Part shown: piece after piece, positions 1 through 7,509 of the stretch
Numbering within the stretch: the first letter of the stretch is position 1
Layout: each line of letters opens with the position of its first letter
Assembly: GCF_001544555.2 (NCBI RefSeq)
Contig: NZ_FCOK02000034.1
Coordinates: 1-64,000, forward strand
Direction of reading: 5' to 3'
Length of the DNA stretch: 64,000 nucleotides
From: Caballeronia udeis
GTDB taxonomy: Bacteria > Pseudomonadota > Gammaproteobacteria > Burkholderiales > Burkholderiaceae
Translations under genes and position numbers: made by a program
Notes under the pieces: generated by a model
The model's database searches: none
Seen by the model: only the letters and a program-made list of their open reading frames with translations
Told to the model about the DNA's origin: nothing

Positions 1-162
1 GACAAGACCGGCAACTGGAACCTGCCTTTCACGGTTTCCATGATCCTGATGGGCGTTGGCATTGTGCTGTCGTTCACCATGCGGCCGGATCGGGTGCTGG
101 ACGACGCTGCTCCGGACGCTAAAGGAAAGGAAGGCGCAGAGGCGGCGAGGAAATTTGTCTAG
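1..162 (+). CDS. MFS transporter, C-terminal end (partial)
   Basis: Frame 1 is open from the window edge to a TAG at 160-162 and encodes 53 residues. It begins DKTGNWNLPF, has one hydrophobic helix (FTVSMILMGVGIVLSF) and ends in a short charged tail rich in Asp, Lys and Glu. This is the usual look of the last transmembrane helix and cytoplasmic tail of a major facilitator superfamily permease of the anion:cation symporter type. The gene runs in the same direction as the crotonase and CoA-transferase that follow, so it may supply their substrate. Only the tail is visible, so the family call is tentative. Confidence 0.55.
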   Translation, partial: DKTGNWNLPFTVSMILMGVGIVLSFTMRPDRVLDDAAPDAKGKEGAEAARKFV

Positions 163-208
163 AGGTGCGCTCGTGCCGGACGCTGTTATTTTTTCTCCAG
201 GAGACAAT

Positions 209-991
209 GTGGCTGAACCATCCATCTTGATCGAACGCGAGGGGTTCATCGCGACGGTTGTCATCGACCGGCCGGCGAAGCTCAACGCGATGACCAAAAC
301 GCTGTGGCAGTCGCTCGGCGAGACTATTGATGTGCTCTCCGCCGATGACTCCATCCGCTGCATCATCCTGCGCGGCGCCGGAGAGAAGGCCTTCTCTCCG
401 GGCAACGACATAGCCGAGTTTCAGACCGATCGCGCCGACGTGGAACAAGCCCGCGCTTATGGGGCAATCATGCATCGCACGCTGTCGTCGCTCAATGCAT
501 GCAGGCATCCGATTGTCGCAATGATTCATGGTATTTGCGTGGGCGGCGGCCTTGAGATTGCAGCCATGTGCGACCTGCGCATTTGCGGAGAATCCAGCCG
601 CTTTGGCGTGCCGATCAAGAACCTCGGCCTGGTGATGGCGCATGCGGAACTCGATGCGCTCGTACAACTCGCGGGCCCCGCCGTCGCGCTCGAAATCTTG
701 CTGGAAGGGCGCATTTTCGGGGCGCAGGAGGCATTTGCCAAAGGGCTGGTTACACGCGTCGTGGCGGACGATCAGGTCATCGCCGAAACGCTTGCTACGG
801 CCCGCCGGATTGCTGACGGCGCGCCTTTGGTCGCACGCTGGCATAAGCAGTTCGTCAAGCGCGCGCTGAACCCGGCGCCGCTCACACCCGAGGAACGCGA
901 CGAAGGTTTCGCCTGCTTCGGTACGGAAGACTTTCGTACCGGCTATCAAGCCTTCCTCGACAAGGTCAAACCGGAATTCAAGGGGCGTTGA
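209..991 (+). CDS. Enoyl-CoA hydratase/isomerase (crotonase) family protein
   Basis: The 260-residue product is a crotonase-fold protein acting on acyl-CoA thioesters in the cytoplasm. The oxyanion-hole segment GAGEKAFSPGNDIAEF and the segment GGGLEIAAMCDLRICGESSRFG are both present. The first catalytic Glu of enoyl-CoA hydratases (GGGLE) is kept. The second, normally in FGxPE, is Ile (FGVPI), so a classical hydratase reaction is doubtful. I chose the GTG at 209 because AGGAG at 199-203 precedes it by 5 nt and the protein homology starts there; the reading frame is open further upstream. The stop is followed one base later by the ATG of a class III CoA-transferase, so the two are cotranscribed. 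The pairing resembles CaiD/CaiB. The substrate is unknown. Confidence 0.88.
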   Translation: MAEPSILIEREGFIATVVIDRPAKLNAMTKTLWQSLGETIDVLSADDSIRCIILRGAGEKAFSPGNDIAEFQTDRADVEQARAYGAIMHRTLSSLNACRHPIVAMIHGICVGGGLEIAAMCDLRICGESSRFGVPIKNLGLVMAHAELDALVQLAGPAVALEILLEGRIFGAQEAFAKGLVTRVVADDQVIAETLATARRIADGAPLVARWHKQFVKRALNPAPLTPEERDEGFACFGTEDFRTGYQAFLDKVKPEFKGR

Positions 992-992
992 A

Positions 993-2222
993 ATGCTCGA
1001 AACGGAAACACATGGCAAGGGCCCGCTTGCCGGGATGCGCGTCATCGAACTGGCTCACATCATGTCCGGCCCCATCTGCGGAATGATGCTCGCCGACATG
1101 GGTGCCGATGTCATCAAGGTCGAGAAGATTCCCGGCGGCGACGATTGCCGCCGGTTCGCGCCCATCCTGGAAGGCGGAGAGTCGGCATCGTTCATGATCG
1201 TAAACCGCAATAAACGCGGTATGGCCATCAACCTCAAGACCGACGGTGGCCGTGAAGTGCTGCGCAAGATGCTGGCTACAGCCGACGTGGTCACCGAGAA
1301 CTACCGTCGCGGCACAATGGAAAAACTCGGCATGGGTTACGACGCGCTCAAAGCGGAGAATCCCGGCCTGATCTATTGCGCGATCTCGGGTTTCGGCCGC
1401 AGCGGACCCATGGCCGACAAGGGCGGCTTCGACCTGATCGCGCAGGGCATGAGCGGTCTCATGAGCATGACCGGCGAACCCGGCCAGGCGCCCATCAAGG
1501 CAGGCTCGCCGGTGACCGATATCAACGCGGGCATTCTCGCCGCGCTCGGAATCTGCGCGGCCTATGCGGGCAAGCAAAAGACCGGGCTGGGCCAGATGGT
1601 CGACACCTCGCTTTTCGAAGCGGGCCTGCAGCAGATGTACTGGGCCTTCGCCAACTACTTCGCCGACGGCACGGTGTTGCCCAAGGCAGGCTCGGCCAAT
1701 CCGACCAGCGCGCCGTATCAGGCATTCCGGACCCGCGACGGCTGGGTGAATATTGGCGCGGCGAATCAGAGCAACTACGAACGGCTGGTCGGCGCGCTGG
1801 ATATTCCAGGTCTCGCTGGCGATGAGCGATTCAGGACCAACGCGGGGCGCTTGAAACATCGGGGAGCGCTGGTCGAGATGCTGACCGCGCGTCTCATTGA
1901 GCGAACGACGAACGAATGGCTTGCCGCATTCGATGCAATCGGGCTGCCGTCGGGGCCAGTGCTTGGGGTGCCCGAAGCGGTGGCGCACGAACAAGCGCTG
2001 GCGCGCGGAATGATTGTCGAGACGACGCATCCGGTAGCGGGGCGCCTGCGCGGCCTGGGCTTGCCGATCCACTTTTCTGACGGGCTTGCCCAATCGCCCA
2101 TGCCCGCACCGCTACTGGGTCAACATACAGCGGAGGTGCTGAGGGAATACGGTTTCTCCGATGAACGTATTCACGCGCTAAAAGAAGAGGGCGCCATTAT
2201 TGCCAGCGATGTAACGGCCTAA
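993..2222 (+). CDS. CaiB/BaiF (class III) CoA-transferase
   Basis: This 409-residue protein matches family III CoA-transferases along its whole length: the N-terminal GMRVIELAHIMSGPICGMMLADMGADVIKVE, the NRNKRGMAINLKT segment, and GGFDLIAQGMSGLM with the conserved Asp that forms the acyl-anhydride intermediate. The family moves CoA between carboxylic acids and forms interlocked homodimers. The gene starts 1 nt after the crotonase stop, so the two probably activate and then transform one substrate, perhaps brought in by the upstream MFS permease. The length is normal for the family. The specific acid cannot be read from the sequence. Confidence 0.93.
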   Translation: MLETETHGKGPLAGMRVIELAHIMSGPICGMMLADMGADVIKVEKIPGGDDCRRFAPILEGGESASFMIVNRNKRGMAINLKTDGGREVLRKMLATADVVTENYRRGTMEKLGMGYDALKAENPGLIYCAISGFGRSGPMADKGGFDLIAQGMSGLMSMTGEPGQAPIKAGSPVTDINAGILAALGICAAYAGKQKTGLGQMVDTSLFEAGLQQMYWAFANYFADGTVLPKAGSANPTSAPYQAFRTRDGWVNIGAANQSNYERLVGALDIPGLAGDERFRTNAGRLKHRGALVEMLTARLIERTTNEWLAAFDAIGLPSGPVLGVPEAVAHEQALARGMIVETTHPVAGRLRGLGLPIHFSDGLAQSPMPAPLLGQHTAEVLREYGFSDERIHALKEEGAIIASDVTA

Positions 2223-2233
2223 GCGAATGCTCC

Positions 2234-2271
2234 GAAGTCCGGCAAAGCCAAATCGGCCAAGACCGGACTTC
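2234..2271 (+). terminator. Stem-loop after the CoA-transferase
   Basis: GAAGTCCGG at 2234-2242 pairs perfectly with CCGGACTTC at 2263-2271, and the loop holds a further GCC/GGC pair. It lies 11 nt after the CoA-transferase stop. There is no T-run, so it is either a weak intrinsic terminator or an mRNA 3'-end stabilising hairpin. Confidence 0.45.
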
Positions 2272-2542
2272 ATCAACTTCACCCATAGTGCCAGGCACAT
2301 TCCCGTTAAAGAGGAATGTCTTAAGCCGTCAGCAAGGTGATCTAATCCGTCACGACCCGAAAATGCCGCGTCGTATTTGATCAAGAGCGTGAGCAAAAGC
2401 ATCATCTGATCCCCGGTCATCCGGTGATAAGCTACGCGGTGTCCAGACAGGTCGGTTCTCGTATCGTTCACGGCTACGACCACCCGCTTTATCCCAGGAC
2501 ACTTGCGCGGGGACGCCGCGTTGCCTTCGACTCGTGATCACT
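2272..2542. other. Intergenic region before the EamA gene
   Basis: About 270 bases between the CoA-transferase hairpin and the first EamA transporter. The short open frames on the minus strand give low-complexity Arg/Ser-rich or mixed translations with no recognisable domain. I see no gene here. It presumably holds the promoter of the EamA gene. Confidence 0.5.
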
Positions 2543-3439
2543 ATGCCCGCAACGATTGCCCAAAGCAGAGCGGTGCCGCTACGCAGCATCACGCAAATTC
2601 TCGCCGCCATGTTTTGCTTTGCCGTGGTCGATGCGCTGGCTAAGTCGGTGAGCCTGAAATACCCCGCTAACGAGATCACGTTCTTTAGAATGATCTTCGG
2701 CCTGTTGCCCGCATTTGCGATGTGCCTGCAAGGCAAACCCTTGAGCGAGCGGCTAAGGACTTTGGACTTTCGGGCGCAGACGCTGCGTGCGATTACTTTG
2801 CTATGTGCACTCGGCTTGTTCTTTGCCGGCTTGCCTTATGTGCCGCTGAGCGAAGTGGTTGCTATTGTTTATTCGGAGACCATCTTCGTGATCGTGCTGG
2901 CACCCTTGGTTCTCAAGGAAACGCTAAGACGCCGTGATGCGGGCGCGGCTGCGATCGGGTTTATGGGCGTGCTGCTGGTTGTGCGTCCAAGCAGCGACCA
3001 GACGAGTTGGCTCGGCCCGGTGCTTCTTGTCGCAAGCGCGGTGTTCGGAGCGTTATCGATTTTGCAGATCAAGCGAATCCGCGCATCGAATGATTCGAGT
3101 GTCACCGTGCTTTACTTCACCGCGATCGGCGCACTGGTCAGCGGGCTCTCGCTCTTTTTCGTATGGCAAACGCCGACATCGGATTTTCTGGCCTTGATGG
3201 GTTTGCTCGGTATCTTGGCCGGCACGGGGCAACTGTTGTTGACCATGGCGTTCCGGCAAGCCGATGCAAGCAAACTCGCACCGTACAACTACACGAGCAT
3301 TGTATGGGCGGCGATCTTTGGGTATCTGGTCTGGGGTGAGACGGTCGGTTTGCTCTCGCTGCTGGGCATCTTGTTGATTGTGGGCAGTTCAATACTGGTG
3401 GCGATCAGGAGCAAGCAGGCCGACGGCCCGCTGGTCTGA
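2543..3439 (+). CDS. EamA-type (DMT superfamily) transporter
   Basis: About 298 residues, very hydrophobic, with the two-repeat EamA architecture of roughly ten transmembrane helices. Repeat 1 begins ILAAMFCFAVVDALAKSVSLKYPANEITFFRM. Repeat 2 ends with YNYTSIVWAAIFGYLVWGETVGLLSLLGILLIVGSSILV, the typical last-two-helix signature of drug/metabolite exporters. It sits in the inner membrane; the substrate is unknown. The start is uncertain: ATG 2543 or an in-frame GTG at 2534, neither with a strong Shine-Dalgarno. It is convergent with the LysE gene, with only 6 nt between the stop codons. Confidence 0.85.
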   Translation: MPATIAQSRAVPLRSITQILAAMFCFAVVDALAKSVSLKYPANEITFFRMIFGLLPAFAMCLQGKPLSERLRTLDFRAQTLRAITLLCALGLFFAGLPYVPLSEVVAIVYSETIFVIVLAPLVLKETLRRRDAGAAAIGFMGVLLVVRPSSDQTSWLGPVLLVASAVFGALSILQIKRIRASNDSSVTVLYFTAIGALVSGLSLFFVWQTPTSDFLALMGLLGILAGTGQLLLTMAFRQADASKLAPYNYTSIVWAAIFGYLVWGETVGLLSLLGILLIVGSSILVAIRSKQADGPLV

Positions 3440-3445
3440 TCAAGC

Positions 3446-4075
3446 TTATTCAATCGACAACCTCAGCGCAAACGCCAGCAACGCGGCCGAGAACGTCCAA
3501 CGCTGCAAGACCTGGGCGCGCGGATGACTGCGCAGCCAGCGCGACAACCGCACGGCCGAAAACGCCAGCGTCATGTCGAACACCGCGCCAATCACAACCA
3601 GCACCACACCCAGTTCAAGAACTTGCGACCAGACCGCGCCCGCGTCGGGGTGCACGAATTGCGGCAGCAGGACCGAACAGAACAGCAGCGCTTTGGGATT
3701 GAGCAGACTGCTCAGCACGCCCTTCGACAGGGAGGCGCGCAGCGGCGGACGCGCCTGCGACGTCACGTTGTTGCCATCGAGACCGAACGCCGGCGAGCGG
3801 AAAATCTGGATCGCCACGTAGGCGAGATAAAGCGCTCCGGCAATACGTACGCCTTCATAGAGCCACGGCGCGCTGCGCAGCAGAGCCGCAACGCCCAGAG
3901 CAGACAACGTGACGTGCAGGCTACGGGCGATTGCAAGACCGGTAGCGGTCGAAAGTCCATGCTTCAGGCCATGCGATGAACTTGTCTGCAGGATGAGCGC
4001 CATGTCCGGGCCGGGGAGCGCATAAACGACCGCGAGGGCTCCGATAAAGACGAGCAGCAATTGCAGCGAGACCAT
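3446..4075 (-). CDS. LysE family translocator (RhtB-like amino-acid exporter)
   Basis: A 209-residue membrane protein with the LysE/RhtB N-terminal hallmark PGPDMALILQTSSSHGLKHGL, followed by GLAIARSLHVTLSALGVAALL and LNPKALLFCSVLLPQFV, the conserved NPK loop of the family. It should form five or six helices and export an amino acid or its derivative. I chose the ATG at 4075 because GGAGG lies 6 nt upstream; an in-frame TTG two codons earlier lacks this spacing. It lies next to two EamA exporters, so 2.5-5.1 kb is a cluster of small efflux proteins without a dedicated regulator in view. Confidence 0.9.
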   Translation of the reverse strand: MVSLQLLLVFIGALAVVYALPGPDMALILQTSSSHGLKHGLSTATGLAIARSLHVTLSALGVAALLRSAPWLYEGVRIAGALYLAYVAIQIFRSPAFGLDGNNVTSQARPPLRASLSKGVLSSLLNPKALLFCSVLLPQFVHPDAGAVWSQVLELGVVLVVIGAVFDMTLAFSAVRLSRWLRSHPRAQVLQRWTFSAALLAFALRLSIE

Positions 4076-4217
4076 GACCAACCTCCAATTTCGAAGGCTT
4101 GATGGTGCCGCGAACCGCTGAGCATTTTCTGGCGTAGTTGTGTTTGTTTTGGGGCTTGCTTAGCGGAAAACGCCAAGGCGCGGGAATCTCCGCCAGCGTG
4201 GGTCATTGCGCCGGCAG

Positions 4218-5135
4218 CTAAGTCGTCAATGGACCGCGTTTTCGCGAAGGGATGGTCATGGCGGCAACTCCGGCGACCACGCACACCAGGCCCAACCATG
4301 CCGACGGCGCCAGAGTTTCACCCAGGAACCCCACGCCTATGGCGACCCCGATAGGCACTCGCAAATAGGCTTGCGCGGTGGTCCCGACGGGCCCCAGGGT
4401 CTGCACCAGCCGGAAATAAATCAGGAACGCCAATGCGGTTGAAAAGACCGAGAGCGCAATCAACGCCAGCAGCGAATGGTTCGACGGATGCAGGGTCCAG
4501 GGCCTGTCAACGAACACACTGACAGGAACGAGCAGCACGGCCCCGACGAGTAGCGACCCAGCAGCGGGCGCGGCCGCGGGCAATCCTTTGAACGAACGTC
4601 CATAGAGCGCCGCGCCTGCGTAGCAGACTGTTGCAGCAACAATAGCCAACTGAGCCAGCAGTTGATTCCCGAGCCCATGGAATGCGGTCGTACCCACGAC
4701 GAGGCATATTCCAACCAGCCCTGCCGTGACGCCGAACAGCTTCCGGGGCGTGACCGATTCATGGCAAGTGATGAGCCAGGTCCCGAGAAAGGCGAGAACA
4801 GGCGAAGCGGAATTCAGAATGGTGGCGAGTCCCGCTTCCACCGAGCGTTCAGCCCACGCTATCAGCGTGAAAGGCACGACGCTATTCAGCATTGCCTGCA
4901 CGAAAAACCGCCGCCAGACCGCGGGGTCACGGGGCATCGAAATCCCCTGGAAGATCATCCAACCCAGCAGAATCGATCCCGCGATCAACGTCCGCGCTGC
5001 AATCAGCGTGATGGGAGGAATGGTCGCAACACCAATCCTGATCAATGCGTAAGACGCGCCCCACAGCGTTGAAAGTATCAGGAGGAGCATCAGATCAACA
5101 AAGGCGTCTGGTTCTCTCGGAAGGGTTGTTTTCAT
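4218..5135 (-). CDS. EamA-type (DMT superfamily) transporter
   Basis: A 305-residue ten-helix transporter. Repeat 1 has LLLILSTLWGASYALIRIGVATIPPITLIAARTLIAG, the usual GxSYxxI and RTLIAG motifs. Repeat 2 has LAFLIYFRLVQTLGPVGTTAQAYLRVPIGVAIGVGFLGETL, the YLxPxxxxxxGxxxLGE signature in variant form. This is the YdcZ/RhaT-like exporter group of the inner membrane. The substrate is unknown. It is only distantly like the EamA protein at 2543-3439, so the two are not a recent duplication. The ATG at 5135 begins MKTTLPRE. Confidence 0.88.
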   Translation of the reverse strand: MKTTLPREPDAFVDLMLLLILSTLWGASYALIRIGVATIPPITLIAARTLIAGSILLGWMIFQGISMPRDPAVWRRFFVQAMLNSVVPFTLIAWAERSVEAGLATILNSASPVLAFLGTWLITCHESVTPRKLFGVTAGLVGICLVVGTTAFHGLGNQLLAQLAIVAATVCYAGAALYGRSFKGLPAAAPAAGSLLVGAVLLVPVSVFVDRPWTLHPSNHSLLALIALSVFSTALAFLIYFRLVQTLGPVGTTAQAYLRVPIGVAIGVGFLGETLAPSAWLGLVCVVAGVAAMTIPSRKRGPLTT

Positions 5136-5285
5136 CGGTCGCCGTCGTGGGTCGGAGCAGGGAATTTGCGCGGCAGGAAGATGAGCGGCGTGCCCGGATT
5201 ATGGCCGGGTGCACCGGCGTACGTTTCAGCCCGAACTGAACGATGGAATACGCGGTCCCTCGCCGTTTGCCCTGGAGAGCGGGTC

Positions 5286-5699
5286 TCAAGTCGATCTGTT
5301 TGATGGGATCTGAGGCGCGTTAGCGTTAGCATCAACTGTCATGTCTGGAATATCTTCAGGACTTCTATAAATTGGCAGCCCGAGTTCTTCTGCCAGGCGG
5401 ACATCGGCATCGGCGCCCTGGGACGCGCCGTCAATTCGATACACCGCATGGCATTGCCGTATCAGGAGATTCGCGACCGGGTACAAGAACGTTTCGCTGA
5501 TCGGATCTCCCACCGCTTTGGAGCCTGCCGCGGCCGCTAGCGGAAGCGCGACCCACTCGCCAATCATCGGCATATGCCCGAGCCGGTAGACCTGCAGTGC
5601 AGCCTCTTCAAGCCGATGAAGATTGGCGGCAATCAACGCGGCATCCCCATTGGTGCCGCTGCGGTACGGTCCCGCGACGAGTATCAGTTGAGGTCTCAC
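5286..5699 (-). CDS. DUF4406/nucleoside deoxyribosyltransferase-like protein
   Basis: A 137-residue protein with LILVAGPYRSGTNGDAALIAANLHRLEEAALQVYRLGHMPMIGEW and later VANLLIRQCHAVYRIDGASQGADADVRLAEELGLPIY. This is the layout of the nucleoside 2-deoxyribosyltransferase/DUF4406 fold: a glycine-rich first loop, and a 'who is in charge of this object' strand followed by a helix that predicts nucleotide or deoxyribose binding. Translation starts at GTG 5699 inside a 4-nt GTGA overlap with the stop of nudK, with GGAG just upstream. The two are therefore translationally coupled and probably act on related nucleotide substrates. No experimental activity is claimed. Confidence 0.7.
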   Translation of the reverse strand: MRPQLILVAGPYRSGTNGDAALIAANLHRLEEAALQVYRLGHMPMIGEWVALPLAAAAGSKAVGDPISETFLYPVANLLIRQCHAVYRIDGASQGADADVRLAEELGLPIYRSPEDIPDMTVDANANAPQIPSNRST

Positions 5700-6295
5700 G
5701 GCACACTCCTTTCGAGCACATGGTTCAAAGCGGCGAACTGCAGCAGCATGATGGTTTTCGCATCGACGATCTCGCCGCGACGCACGGCACCCAGCGCGTC
5801 GTCCAGCGTTAATTCGAGCACTTCAAGATCCTCGCCCTCGGCCGCAAGGCCGCCGCCGTGTCCCACACGCGTCGAAGCATCGTACTCGGCGATGAAGAAA
5901 TGCAGCTTCTCCGTGACCGAACCGGGGCTCATGTACGCTTCAAATACCTTCTGCACGTTATTCACGCGATACCCCGTTTCCTCCTCCGCTTCGGCGCGGA
6001 TTCGCTCCTCCGGCGAGGCGTTGTCGAGCAGCCCTCCAGCCGCCTCGATCATCATGCCGTCGTGGCCGTTGACGAATGCAGGCAACCTGAATTGCCGCGT
6101 CAGTACCACGGTCCGCCGGTCGCGATTGAACAGCAGGATCGTTGCACCATTGCCCCGGTCGTAGGTCTCGCGGCTTTGACGCTGCCACACCCCGTCCCGG
6201 CGCAGGAAATCGAACGTTGTCTTCTTCAGCACGTACCAGTCGTCGGACAGAACCGTCGTGTCGATAATGCGAACCCTGTCTTTTGTAGCCACCAT
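5696..6295 (-). CDS. nudK: Nudix hydrolase NudK (GDP-mannose pyrophosphatase type)
   Basis: A 199-residue cytoplasmic Nudix protein very close in pattern to E. coli NudK: ETYDRGNGATILLFNRDRRTVVLTRQFRLP, the box AGGLLDNASPEERIRAEAEEETGY, and YMSPGSVTEKLHFFIAEYD. As in E. coli NudK the box departs from the consensus (Ala where Arg is usual), but the EExxEE metal ligands are kept. The family hydrolyses GDP-mannose and similar nucleoside diphosphate sugars. ATG 6295 has GGAG 8 nt upstream and gives the usual NudK N-terminus; longer starts (6331, 6343) lack a ribosome site and would run into the repeat-rich promoter. The stop overlaps the next gene by 4 nt. Confidence 0.88.
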   Translation of the reverse strand: MVATKDRVRIIDTTVLSDDWYVLKKTTFDFLRRDGVWQRQSRETYDRGNGATILLFNRDRRTVVLTRQFRLPAFVNGHDGMMIEAAGGLLDNASPEERIRAEAEEETGYRVNNVQKVFEAYMSPGSVTEKLHFFIAEYDASTRVGHGGGLAAEGEDLEVLELTLDDALGAVRRGEIVDAKTIMLLQFAALNHVLERSVP

Positions 6296-6308
6296 TTCGT
6301 CAGCTCCA

Positions 6309-6374
6309 TATCGCGCAAAAGGAGCAGCCATGGTATCGTGCATATTCGTGCAATATCAAGATATTTCGTGCAAA
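6309..6374. promoter_or_regulatory. Repeated TAT(T)TCGTGCAA elements, candidate DeoR operator
   Basis: Four related direct repeats lie between nudK and the deoR-type gene: TATCGCGCAAAA (6309-6320), TATCGTGCA (6334-6342), TATTCGTGCAA (6343-6353) and TATTTCGTGCAAA (6362-6374). DeoR/GlpR-family regulators often bind clustered repeats of this size. The array sits in the shared promoter region of the divergent pair, so it is probably the regulator's own operator. Confidence 0.5.
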
Positions 6375-6378
6375 CACC

Positions 6379-7134
6379 ATGCTGACCTCTCAACGCAAGA
6401 AAGCCATTCTCAAGACCCTGGCGCGCGACGGGCAAGTGCTCGCCAAGCAACTCAGCGAGACCTTCGGGGTATCCGAGGACACAGTGCGGCGCGACTTGCG
6501 CGAGCTGGCCGGCGAGGGATTGCTGCAGCGTGTTCACGGCGGCGCGCTGCCCGCTTCCACGGCCGTGGCGCCGTTCGCCGAGCGAAGCGGCCTGGAGTCG
6601 TCGGCCAAGCGCGCGATTGCCACAGCGGCGGCCGCCATGATCGAAACCGGGCAGGTCGTGATCATTGACGGCGGCACAACTTCCGCCGAACTCATCCGCC
6701 AGCTTCCGCACGATTTATCCGCAACGGTGGTGACGCATAGCCCGAGTGTTGCCGTCGGGCTGGTCGATCATCCGTTGATCGAGGTGATCGTGATCGGCGG
6801 ACGGCTGTTCAAGCATTCGATCGTGACAGTTGGAGCCGCGGCCGTTGAAGCGATGTCGCATATCCAGGCCGACATCTATTTCATGGGCGTGACCGGCGTG
6901 CATCCGACCGCGGGCCTGAGCACCGGAAATTTCGAGGAGGCGTTCGTCAAGCGAGCCCTTGCGGCTCGCGCAGCGGAAACGGTTGTGCTGGCTTCATCGG
7001 ATAAGATCAACGCGGCTTCGCAGTACTTGATCGGTGAAATCTCGCTGGCTCAGACCATCATTGTCGAGCAGGCAACAGAGCTTGCGCTGACCAAGCCGCT
7101 GGAGGATGCGGGCATTACGATAGTCCGCGCTTAG
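6379..7134 (+). CDS. DeoR/GlpR family transcriptional regulator
   Basis: A 251-residue repressor-type protein. The N-terminal winged helix-turn-helix is residues 5-55 (QRKKAILKTLARDGQVLAKQLSETFG, then VSEDTVRRDLRELAGEGLLQRVHGGALP, the classic DeoR signature). The C-terminal DeoRC sugar-phosphate sensor domain begins near residue 75 and has the phosphate-binding DGGTTSAEL at about 98 and GGRLF at about 140. The effector should be a phosphorylated sugar or nucleoside-derived sugar. It is divergent from nudK and the deoxyribosyltransferase-like gene, which suggests that it controls them through the repeats at 6309-6374. Confidence 0.92.
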   Translation: MLTSQRKKAILKTLARDGQVLAKQLSETFGVSEDTVRRDLRELAGEGLLQRVHGGALPASTAVAPFAERSGLESSAKRAIATAAAAMIETGQVVIIDGGTTSAELIRQLPHDLSATVVTHSPSVAVGLVDHPLIEVIVIGGRLFKHSIVTVGAAAVEAMSHIQADIYFMGVTGVHPTAGLSTGNFEEAFVKRALAARAAETVVLASSDKINAASQYLIGEISLAQTIIVEQATELALTKPLEDAGITIVRA

Positions 7135-7182
7135 TTAAACACAAGCGCGGTCACCCCTGAACCGACGCCACGGGGTCGATGC

Positions 7183-7476
7183 ATGAGATGCTATTTTTCA
7201 GGGCTTGCACGAAAGGCCGGTCTTGTCGCATTGATCGTCCTCACTCATTCCATGGCCATGGCGCGGCAGCCAACGAATATAAGCGGCGATTACGCGGGAG
7301 ACCTGGCTGGGCTTCCCATCAAGCTGCATTTGACCGACAGTCCTGACGGGACACTTGGCGGGACGATGGATAGTCCGAACCAGGGCGCGGCGGGGGATCC
7401 CTTGTGCCGACTTTCATCGCGACGGCGACTCGCTAATATCCGCCAAAGGCTTGAGGGCAAGCCCGCCATTTCGCTA
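7183..7476 (+). pseudogene. Remnant of a secreted hydrolase (N-terminal domain only, frameshifted)
   Basis: An ATG at 7183 opens 102 codons. A signal-peptide-like start (GLVALIVLTHSMAMA) is followed by ISGDYAGDLAGLPIKLHLTDSPDGTLGGTMDSPNQGAAG. This is the N-terminal beta domain found ahead of serine hydrolases and alpha/beta hydrolases in Burkholderiaceae. After that the frame turns into an Arg-rich sequence. In the next frame the expected motif continues (DFHRDGDSLISAKGL) and stops at TAG 7474-7476. The catalytic domain is absent. I read this as a frameshifted, truncated relic; the family assignment is from memory of the pattern. Confidence 0.5.
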
Positions 7477-7509
7477 GGCAGCTTGCGTTAACCCAGTGGC
7501 CGCTAACGG

